Shown here: positions 1 through 5,606 of the stretch, piece by piece
Layout of the letters: each line of letters starts with the position of its first letter
How positions within the stretch are numbered: position 1 is the first letter of the stretch
NCBI GenBank assembly: GCA_934663645.1
Contig: CAKUKR010000104.1
Location: 1 to 5,606, forward strand
DNA from: an uncultured Muribaculaceae bacterium
GTDB lineage: Bacteria; Bacteroidota; Bacteroidia; Bacteroidales; Muribaculaceae
Length of the DNA: 5,606 nucleotides
Reading direction: 5' to 3'
Position numbers and translations under genes: made by a program
Notes under the pieces: model-generated
Told to the model about the DNA's origin: nothing
Seen by the model: the letters and a program-made list of their open reading frames with translations, nothing else
The model's database searches: none

Positions 1-440
1 TCCACCGTGGCGCATATCTCCTCCACCTTCTCGTCAGGCAGGGCGAGCACAGCCGCCATAGTCGAAGGGTTAGCCTCACACGCCTTCTGCATAGCCATTG
101 CACGAGTAGCGACGAGACGCAGGCCGTCCTCAAAGCCGAGAGCACCGGCAGCCACTAACGCAGAGAACTCGCCGAGGCTGTGACCAGCCACCATGTCCGG
201 CTTGAACTCCTCGCCGAGCGTGGCAGCGAGTATCACACTGTGCAGGAATATCGCCGGCTGCGTCACCTTGGTCTGCTTCAAGTCGTCCTCCGTACCTTCA
301 AACATGAGGTCGGTGATGCGGAAGCCCAGCACCTCGTTGGCCTTCTCGAACATGTCATGGGCGAGGCTGCTGCCCTCATAGAGGTCTTTGCCCATACCCA
401 CAAACTGGGCGCCCTGACCGGGGAATACAAATGCTTTCAT
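1..440 (-). CDS. fabD: Malonyl-CoA:acyl carrier protein transacylase (FabD), 5' part only
   Basis: This cytoplasmic enzyme moves malonyl from coenzyme A to the phosphopantetheine of acyl carrier protein, supplying the extender unit for type II fatty-acid synthesis. Read leftward from the ATG at 440-438, 146 full codons are open and the frame leaves the window without a stop. The start shows the family signature FPGQGAQ (residues 6-12, oxyanion-hole Gln11). The nucleophile motif is GHSLGE (residues 86-91, Ser88 as catalytic serine). An Arg at 113, in the ATRAMAMQKA context, matches the conserved arginine that binds the malonyl carboxylate. The family is about 300 residues long, so roughly half is present; the catalytic His and C-terminus lie outside. 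The start is set by the FPGQG motif five residues in. The gene diverges from the LRR gene at 701. No Shine-Dalgarno is seen before the ATG, as is usual in Bacteroidota. Confidence 0.96.
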   Translation of the reverse strand, partial: MKAFVFPGQGAQFVGMGKDLYEGSSLAHDMFEKANEVLGFRITDLMFEGTEDDLKQTKVTQPAIFLHSVILAATLGEEFKPDMVAGHSLGEFSALVAAGALGFEDGLRLVATRAMAMQKACEANPSTMAAVLALPDEKVEEICATV

Positions 441-496
441 ATACTATGATGTTCAATTATTGATTAGGGCGCAAAATAAGCAATTTTCCGCGACAT

Positions 497-539
497 GGCA
501 CTCGCCCTCACTGCAAAGAATCATTAACAGGGCTGTGCC
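497..539. repeat. Interrupted inverted repeat in the divergent intergenic region
   Basis: The arms are GGCAC-tc-GCCCT (497-508) and AGGGC-t-GTGCC (529-539). This gives two 5-bp stems separated by a small 2/1 internal loop, around a 20-base apical loop. It lies between the fabD start (440) and the rightward promoter (588-619). It could be an operator or, if transcribed leftward, a hairpin in the fabD leader. No U-tract follows in either direction, so a terminator is unlikely. The structure is read directly from sequence; any function is inference, and a repeat of this size could occur by chance. Confidence 0.4.
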
Positions 540-587
540 TTGCTCTTGCGCACGTGATAAGTGAAATCAAAAAAAACGCTCAAATAG

Positions 588-619
588 TTTGGTTGATAAC
601 ACATTAATATTTAACTTTG
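588..619 (+). promoter_or_regulatory. Bacteroidota-type sigma-ABfr promoter for the LRR gene
   Basis: A TTTG (-33 element) at 588-591 is followed after 20 bases by TAACTTTG at 612-619, a perfect fit to the Bacteroides -7 consensus TAnnTTTG. Spacing is within the usual 19-21 bases. Transcription would start near 625-628, giving a 5' untranslated leader of about 75 bases before the ATG at 701. The leader is A-rich just before the start (680-700) and has no Shine-Dalgarno. The match to consensus is seen in the sequence; the start site is inferred. Confidence 0.8.
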
Positions 620-700
620 CCCCATGATTGTTTCGTATGCGCATGCTTGCGGCACGGTCAAAACAGCAAAATAATAACCTAAAAGTATTCAAGACACCCT

Positions 701-3700
701 ATGAAACAAGTTTTACTTACCATTGTGTCAGCGATGTTGGCGACAACAGGGGCTATGGCACAGGGTACAATGACTTTCACGACAGCAGCGCCAAAGGGTA
801 CGGCGGTACGCATCCTCGCCAATGTCGTGTCTGCCACACAGCCGCTGACTATCGACTTCGGCGACGGCGTGGAGCAGAAATTCACCATCGACCCCGACCA
901 GGCGGCATGGCAACGATGGATTGACGGGACAATAGAAGGCTCAACAATCACCGTCTCCGGACAGGTGACCGAGTTCCAGCTCCAGGAGGCGCAGCTGACT
1001 TCCGCCGAGTTGGACGGCATGTCCAACCTCACAAAACTCGACCTGAGCAAAAACTCCCTCACCTCTTTCGAGTTGCTCACCCTGACTCCACTGACAAGCA
1101 TCAACCTGTCATACAACAACATCCAGAATTCGCCGGCAACCAATCCCACGCTCTCGCTCGAGAACTGCGGCAAGACGCTGGAATGGCTCACACTCAACAA
1201 CAACACAGGCCTGCAGTGCCTCGACGTGCAGTACCAGACAGCACTGAAATACCTGACACTCAACGACTGCCCGGACCTGGCTTCGATATTCATCTGTCTG
1301 CCTGAAAGCTCCCAGGCCACCCTGACGAGCATAAACCTGAGCAACTGCAGCCTGAGCAACTTCTACCCCGTGTCGTTGCCCTCCCTGCGCACGCTCAACC
1401 TCAGCAACAACCGCCTGATGACTGAAGGTACTGACAACCCGTTCGTCCTCGGCGACTACCCCGAGCTGACAACTTTGTCGGTATCCCAGAACAAGGCTGT
1501 CCACACGCTGGATGTGACAAAATGCACCAAGCTCGAAGACCTGTTCATCAACGACTGCAACTTTGAGCTGATAGACGTGTCACAAGCCCCCGCACTGCGC
1601 ACTCTAAATGTGGCAAACAACACAATCCGCAGCCTCGACCTGGGCAACAACACAAGCATAAGCACGCTCAACGTCTCCGGCAACCCAATGACAACGCTCG
1701 ATGTCGCAAAACTCCCGAGCATCTCATCTCTCAACATCAGCAATACACAGATCTCTCGCGTCGACCTGATGGAGGCTTACTTCCTCAAGTCTTTCAACGC
1801 TTCAAACACACTGCTCGAGTTCGTTGACTTCAACGGCCTGCAGGCAAACCGAGTTGACCGTATTGACCTGCGCAACTGCCCCAACTTCACCCCCGAATCG
1901 ATGAACTACACCCTGCGCACTGTCCCGGTAGCAAAGACAAGCTACGGCGAACAGCCGAACCTGCTCATCGAAGGCTCTAACGGCGAGCATGCCGACACGA
2001 GCTACCCGACAAGCCAGGACTTCCAGTGGATATGCGACGTGCAGGGCGACGGCACTGCAAAGAACACCCCGGTTGCAGTGACTCTCGAAGGCGCGACTGA
2101 CACCGGCGAAAACAAGACCGGCTCACTCGAACACCTCTATTCGCATTTCGGCATGGGCCTGGACTACGACCTCGACGTGATGCAGACCGACGGCGGCAAG
2201 TTCATCCTCTGCCAGTGGCAGCCGCTGTACTTCCAGACAATACAGAGCGTTAACGAGACCGCACTCAAGGGTGTGCCCATGTATGTATATTCATACCCCG
2301 AAGAAGGCAAGCGCTTCAAGAGCGTAACCGTGAACGGCAAGGAAATCTTCAGCCCATGGTTCATCGTTTCCGAGCCCTCTACCATCAAGGTGAATTACAC
2401 TTCCGAAATGGCATCCGTATCGTTTGACGTAAAACAGGGACAGGAAATGTCTATGCTCGTCAACACTGTCACCTCTGGCAGCTCCGTTTGGATAGACTGG
2501 GGCACAGGCACACGCACTGAATACCCCCACCAGAACGCATACCTCTCCGGCAGCGACCGCCTCTCAGGCTCTCGCATCGACGGCACTGCAGCAGGCACAC
2601 GTGTCACCATATACGGCGACCTCGCCGGCGTTGACGTTTCAGGCTTCGGAGAATACGGCGTAGCAATGGGACTGTGGGACAACCAGATCCAGGCTATGGA
2701 CCTCTCCAACGCTCCCGACCTCAAATTCTTCAGCGGCTACTGGAACCCTATCAAGACCATAGATCTCTCGCAGAACACCGCCCTCGAGGTACTCAACCTC
2801 AGCTACACCGGCCTGAAAGCCATCGACCTCTCTCACAACCCGAACATCATCATGCTCCAGGCTTACTCTGACACATTCGGTGACGAGGAAGACGGCATCG
2901 CCCTGCTCGACGCTATCGACGTCTCGAACATGCCGTACCTCCAGTATCTCGATGTGAAGGGCAACAACCTCACTTCACTCGACGTGACAAACAACAAATA
3001 CCTCAAATGGCTCTACGCCCAGAACAACAAGCTTACGTCAATCGATGTGTCCAAGAACACAGAACTCGCAGACATAAGCGTGTCACGCAACCAGATACCA
3101 AGCATCGACCTGTCGCACAACAACGCCCTCATGGGACTGGCCATTGACGGCAACCTCCTGACCAGCCTTGACCTCTCCCAGAATCCGGAACTCGTGGACC
3201 TTTCTGTCTCCGAGAACGACATCCACTCGCTCGACCTGAGCAAGAACCAACAGCTGCAGTTCATATACATAAACGGCAACGGCATGACGGCTCCAGAGCT
3301 CAACGAGTTCTACTACACTCTGCCGCAGCGCATCGACAAGGGCGACGACGATGACGACCAGCCCAGCCTGAGCTACAACCTCGCTGTCATCCAGGGCGGC
3401 GACGAAAGACTGAACGAAGGCACCCGCGCAGACTCCAGCATCGCAGTTGACCGCGGTTGGACTCCAAGCCACAAGGGCACCAACGGCGGCTGCGATTGGG
3501 CATACCTCGACATCATCAACCCGCTCCACGGCTCTGTCAAGGTCGTTGACGCAGAGGGCAACGAGTACGCCAACGGCTCGAAAGTGACCAAATACCTTCC
3601 GCTGACTATCATCGCGACTCCCGACGCTGGTTATGCATACAGCACATACTCGCTCAACAACGAAGAGGCTGTCGGCAGCACCAATTTTGACATGCCCGGC

Positions 3701-3967
3701 ATCTACACCAAGCTCCGTGTATCATTCATCAAGGACGACGGTGTTGACGATGCAGCAGCCGACGATATGACCATCACCGCAGTTCGCGGCGGCATCCATG
3801 TCTGCGCTGACCTCGCCATTGCCACCGTATACACCACCGACGGCATCATCGCTGCCGGCGACGTGACTGTAGAGGGCGACCGCATGATCGAGCTCCAGCC
3901 CGGATGCTACATCGTCCGCCTCAACTCCGGCAAGGCCGTACGCTCCGCAAAGGTTATCGTGAAATAA
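701..3967 (+). CDS. Secreted leucine-rich-repeat protein with duplicated modules and T9SS-like C-terminal tail
   Basis: This 1088-residue protein is probably exported to the cell surface or released; its ligand is unknown. Residues 1-20 form a Sec signal peptide (KQ, hydrophobic core, AMA before Gln21) with no lipobox Cys. Residues 24-98 are a beta module with DFGDG at 52-56. Residues 99-395 are the first LRR array, closed by a cap (FTPESMNYTL, 396 on). A beta region with a P533-EEG motif follows to about 568. Residues 571-662 repeat the beta module (DWGTG at 599-603), 663-861 are a very regular LRR array, and the cap returns as TAPELNEFYYTLP (863 on). Next come a D882-D886 acidic run, a second Pro/Gly beta module (PDAGY, 974-978) and a C-terminal domain (about 1021-1088). 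The ATG at 701 is chosen because it begins the signal peptide directly; a good promoter lies upstream. LRR proteins of this class in Bacteroidales are often adhesins or binding proteins, but no specific role can be claimed. No frameshift is seen. Confidence 0.93.
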   Translation: MKQVLLTIVSAMLATTGAMAQGTMTFTTAAPKGTAVRILANVVSATQPLTIDFGDGVEQKFTIDPDQAAWQRWIDGTIEGSTITVSGQVTEFQLQEAQLTSAELDGMSNLTKLDLSKNSLTSFELLTLTPLTSINLSYNNIQNSPATNPTLSLENCGKTLEWLTLNNNTGLQCLDVQYQTALKYLTLNDCPDLASIFICLPESSQATLTSINLSNCSLSNFYPVSLPSLRTLNLSNNRLMTEGTDNPFVLGDYPELTTLSVSQNKAVHTLDVTKCTKLEDLFINDCNFELIDVSQAPALRTLNVANNTIRSLDLGNNTSISTLNVSGNPMTTLDVAKLPSISSLNISNTQISRVDLMEAYFLKSFNASNTLLEFVDFNGLQANRVDRIDLRNCPNFTPESMNYTLRTVPVAKTSYGEQPNLLIEGSNGEHADTSYPTSQDFQWICDVQGDGTAKNTPVAVTLEGATDTGENKTGSLEHLYSHFGMGLDYDLDVMQTDGGKFILCQWQPLYFQTIQSVNETALKGVPMYVYSYPEEGKRFKSVTVNGKEIFSPWFIVSEPSTIKVNYTSEMASVSFDVKQGQEMSMLVNTVTSGSSVWIDWGTGTRTEYPHQNAYLSGSDRLSGSRIDGTAAGTRVTIYGDLAGVDVSGFGEYGVAMGLWDNQIQAMDLSNAPDLKFFSGYWNPIKTIDLSQNTALEVLNLSYTGLKAIDLSHNPNIIMLQAYSDTFGDEEDGIALLDAIDVSNMPYLQYLDVKGNNLTSLDVTNNKYLKWLYAQNNKLTSIDVSKNTELADISVSRNQIPSIDLSHNNALMGLAIDGNLLTSLDLSQNPELVDLSVSENDIHSLDLSKNQQLQFIYINGNGMTAPELNEFYYTLPQRIDKGDDDDDQPSLSYNLAVIQGGDERLNEGTRADSSIAVDRGWTPSHKGTNGGCDWAYLDIINPLHGSVKVVDAEGNEYANGSKVTKYLPLTIIATPDAGYAYSTYSLNNEEAVGSTNFDMPGIYTKLRVSFIKDDGVDDAAADDMTITAVRGGIHVCADLAIATVYTTDGIIAAGDVTVEGDRMIELQPGCYIVRLNSGKAVRSAKVIVK
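995..1885 (+). repeat. First leucine-rich-repeat array (residues 99-395)
   Basis: The array begins with two 21-residue units (LTSAELDGMSNL..., LTSFELLTLTPL...). It then passes through a less regular stretch with longer loops (about residues 141-266). It ends with five consecutive 21-residue units starting at 267, 288, 309, 330 and 351, plus a degenerate last unit at 372-395. The core pattern is LxxLDVxxxxxLxxLNVxxNx. It is more diverged than the second array: several asparagine-ladder positions are replaced by Cys, Thr or Ala. Solenoid formation is inferred from the family pattern. Confidence 0.85.
2687..3283 (+). repeat. Second leucine-rich-repeat array, nine 21-residue units (residues 663-861)
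   Basis: Units start at residues 663, 684, 705, 736, 757, 778, 799, 820 and 841, each with the pattern (L/I)xx(L/I)D(L/V)SxNxxLxxLxxxxNx. All are 21 residues (63 bases) except the third, which carries a 10-residue insert (FGDEEDGIAL, 726-735). The last six units run without a gap. Asn at the ladder position is mostly kept. Serine and leucine codons differ between units, so the repeats are conserved at protein level but not as DNA copies. Confidence 0.92.
3761..3964 (+). other. C-terminal T9SS type A-like sorting domain of the LRR protein (residues 1021-1088)
   Basis: The last 68 residues follow the general pattern of Por-secretion/T9SS type A tails. A Gly-rich beta turn (VRGGIHV) is followed by ATVYTTDGIIAAG (the VYdxxGrxv-like segment), then IELQPGCYIVRL (the lxxGxYivxv segment), and a basic end, KVIVK. 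In the family this domain directs passage through the type IX system and is usually removed or replaced by an anchor. The match is by pattern only, and the last residues are less Lys-rich than classic Porphyromonas examples. Some gut Bacteroidales carry such tails without a well-studied T9SS. Confidence 0.6.
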
Positions 3968-3986
3968 CCCGTACACTGAAACACGA

Positions 3987-4027
3987 CATAGCCCGGTACT
4001 TTCGGCTTCGCCCGGTCCCGGGCTATG
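3987..4027. terminator. Strong intergenic hairpin, possible terminator or attenuator
   Basis: CATAGCCCGG (3987-3996) pairs perfectly with CCGGGCTATG (4018-4027) around a 21-base loop. The loop itself contains a small GGC-TTC-GCC hairpin (4004-4012). The hairpin begins 20 bases after the LRR stop codon (3965-3967) and ends 35 bases before the next start. It is followed by TTACATATTTG rather than a clean T-run, so intrinsic termination may be partial. It could instead protect the 3' end of the upstream mRNA, or be a copy of a dispersed intergenic repeat. Confidence 0.55.
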
Positions 4028-4062
4028 CCTTACATATTTGACAACCACTTAAATAAACAATC

Positions 4063-5606
4063 ATGAACAAACTTTACGCAACAATGCTTGCCGCCATCGT
4101 CGCAATGCCGATGCTGGGACAGAGCAAGACCGTGCCGTACAGCAGCGACATTGGTGTCAACAACGCCGTTGACCCTGAATGGGAAACGGTGAACAACACT
4201 CGCGGAGGCAAAGGATTCACATGGGACCGCGAAACCAAAGACTTCTCTACCCCCGGCACACAGGGCGGCGTATACCACGCATACGACAGCGACAACGCTG
4301 CCGACTGCTGGGTGATGTCGCCGATGATTTCCCTGACCGCCGGCACGGAGTACACCGTCAAGCTGTGGACAAAGACCCGCGGGCTTGACACAGAAAAATA
4401 CGAAGTACGCATGGCATCTGAGCGCACTTCCGCAGCCATGAAAGCCGGCACGCAGCTGATACGCAATGAGGACTACCTGCACTCGTCAGACTTCGAGCTG
4501 CAACAGATCACCGTCACCGTCCCAGCCACAGGCGACTACTCCTTCGGCATACACTGCTTCAGTGACGCCAACTCATACGACTTCTACGTAACCGGCTTCT
4601 CCATAACCGGCGACGGCGGCGACCAGCCCGACCCGGGGCCGACTCCCTCTACAGCAAAGGCGCTCCCCTACGAGTTCGCCTTTGACAATGCGAACACTTT
4701 CACTTCTGAATGGAAATCCGTAGCCGGCCCTGACGCTGCCACAACTGCGGCATGGGGATACAACTCATACTCAAAGTTTGCCGAGTTTGACGCTGCACAA
4801 GGCCTCAAAGAAGACAACTGGCTCGTGTCTCCGGCCATCAACTTCGACACTGCCGGCGACTATATGCTCAAAGTCACCTGCACCATCTACGGCGACCTCG
4901 GCTTCGCGCTCGGCTCTTCCGACACCGACATGAGCGGCTATACGGAACTCGCTTCGTATGAAAACCTCAGCGAGTTCGGCAAGGAGTGCGAAGTGCCATT
5001 CACTGTCACAACTCCCGGCGAATACCGCATCGCATTCCACGCAAAAGCTGAAAGCGGCACATACATGGGATACCGCATCAACTATGTCAAGGTGTTGAAG
5101 AACGACCCCATGCCAGCACTCGTGACCGACCTGACAGCCACACCGCAGGGCGAGGAACTGAAAGTCAGCCTCACATGGACCAACCCCGCCGTTGACCAGA
5201 ACGGCAACGCCCTGACAGAGCCGCTGACCGTCAAATTATACCGCAACGGCGAAATGGTACGCGAAATCAGCAACTGCACAGCCGGCGCAGCACAGAGCCT
5301 TACAGACGAGCCCGCAGCTGCCGGCGTATACTCATACTATGTAATGGCATACAACTCCAACGGCTGCATCGACAAAGACCCGATCACCGTCAACGCCGGA
5401 TATGTGGGACACCCCGTGGCAACGATGCCCTACGCCTTTGACGCAGCGTCAGCCAATGACAACGAGACCGGCATGTTCACCGTACTCGACGGAAACGCCG
5501 ACGGCAACACATGGGTGTTCGACTCCGCAAGCTGGAGCAAGTCATTCATGTCAAAAATGCCCGCAGACACGGAGGCCAACGAATACCTCGCCACCCCCTA
5601 CCTGCA
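4063..5606 (+). CDS. Secreted multidomain protein with choice-of-anchor-J/cleaved-adhesin-like and Fn3-like modules, 3' end missing
   Basis: The frame is open from the ATG at 4063 to the window edge (514 full codons, no stop). Residues 1-20 look like a Sec signal peptide (NKLYA, then a hydrophobic run to MLGQ) with no lipobox Cys. A first beta-sandwich-like module covers about 25-182, with the hallmark CWVMSPMISL near Trp83 and an ending DFYVTGFSI at 173-181. A Gly/Asp/Pro linker (183-196) leads to a second module, about 198-348, with NWLVSPAINF at Trp253. Residues about 351-447 resemble fibronectin type III (VTDLTATP, LTWTNP, VKLYRNG, YSYYVMAYN). A third module starts near 455 and reaches YLATPYL (508-514), the equivalent of the W-SP motif, as the window ends. 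These modules are common in Bacteroidales surface adhesins and secreted peptidases; no catalytic domain is visible here. The start is fixed by the signal peptide; the leader is A-rich without a Shine-Dalgarno. It may be co-transcribed with the LRR gene or have a weak promoter of its own. Confidence 0.88.
   Translation, partial: MNKLYATMLAAIVAMPMLGQSKTVPYSSDIGVNNAVDPEWETVNNTRGGKGFTWDRETKDFSTPGTQGGVYHAYDSDNAADCWVMSPMISLTAGTEYTVKLWTKTRGLDTEKYEVRMASERTSAAMKAGTQLIRNEDYLHSSDFELQQITVTVPATGDYSFGIHCFSDANSYDFYVTGFSITGDGGDQPDPGPTPSTAKALPYEFAFDNANTFTSEWKSVAGPDAATTAAWGYNSYSKFAEFDAAQGLKEDNWLVSPAINFDTAGDYMLKVTCTIYGDLGFALGSSDTDMSGYTELASYENLSEFGKECEVPFTVTTPGEYRIAFHAKAESGTYMGYRINYVKVLKNDPMPALVTDLTATPQGEELKVSLTWTNPAVDQNGNALTEPLTVKLYRNGEMVREISNCTAGAAQSLTDEPAAAGVYSYYVMAYNSNGCIDKDPITVNAGYVGHPVATMPYAFDAASANDNETGMFTVLDGNADGNTWVFDSASWSKSFMSKMPADTEANEYLATPYL

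Noticed and set aside
180..449. Plus-strand open frame across the fabD start
   Set aside because: It is antisense to clearly conserved FabD sequence, including the GHSLGE motif region, and shows no domain of its own.
472..479. Possible fabD -7 element on the minus strand (TTATTTTG)
   Set aside because: It has one mismatch to TAnnTTTG, and no TTTG lies 19-21 bases upstream on that strand, so it is not listed as a promoter.
635..646. Near-palindrome GTATGCGCATGC in the LRR-gene leader
   Set aside because: It is short, imperfect and could easily occur by chance; there is no second copy or other support for an operator.
628..924. Plus-strand open frame of 98 codons overlapping the start of the LRR gene
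   Set aside because: It overlaps the LRR signal peptide and first domain in another frame and has no recognisable domain or export signal.
679..1359. Minus-strand open frame of 226 codons inside the LRR gene
   Set aside because: It is a shadow of the high-GC, repeat-rich LRR coding frame; it has no start signal or recognisable protein features.
2969..3283. Regular 63-base spacing considered as a CRISPR or DNA tandem repeat
   Set aside because: The period is in-frame protein repetition (LRR units) with poor nucleotide identity between units and no direct-repeat/spacer pattern.
4033..4040. Possible -7 element (CATATTTG) just before the second surface-protein gene
   Set aside because: It has one mismatch to the consensus and no -33 TTTG at proper spacing; the region upstream is occupied by the hairpin.
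4030..4482. Minus-strand open frames under the start of the second surface-protein gene
   Set aside because: They are antisense to a frame with a signal peptide and clear beta-module motifs, and no domain is recognisable.

Overview
The window looks like part of a chromosome from a Bacteroidales (Bacteroidota) bacterium. This rests on three things. There is a Bacteroidota-type promoter (TTTG, 20 bp, TAACTTTG). The translation starts lack a Shine-Dalgarno sequence and have A-rich leaders. There are also two large exported proteins built from leucine-rich repeats, choice-of-anchor-J-like/Fn3 modules and a type IX secretion (T9SS)-like tail. A gut family such as Muribaculaceae or Prevotellaceae fits, but the family is a guess.

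Layout. Positions 440 to 1 (minus strand) hold the N-terminal half of fabD, the malonyl-CoA:ACP transacylase of fatty-acid synthesis, cut by the window edge. Positions 441-700 form a 260-base divergent intergenic region. It contains an interrupted inverted repeat (497-539) and a convincing promoter (588-619) reading rightward. Positions 701-3967 (plus) encode a 1088-residue secreted leucine-rich-repeat protein with a signal peptide, two successive copies of a [DxGxG module - LRR array - cap - Gly/Pro beta module] unit, and a C-terminal sorting-like domain. Positions 3968-4062 are a 95-base spacer with a strong 10-bp hairpin. From 4063 to the right edge a second secreted protein begins (514 full residues visible): signal peptide, two choice-of-anchor-J/cleaved-adhesin-like beta modules, an Fn3-like module, and the start of a third beta module.

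How the genes relate. fabD is a housekeeping gene and is probably only a physical neighbour. The two rightward genes share orientation, secretion signals and a cell-surface adhesin/binding style of architecture, so they plausibly form a small surface-protein locus. The hairpin between them may terminate or attenuate transcription, or stabilise the upstream mRNA. No mobile element, CRISPR array, tRNA or rRNA was seen. I do not see a clearly new system. The most distinctive object is the double-module LRR protein.
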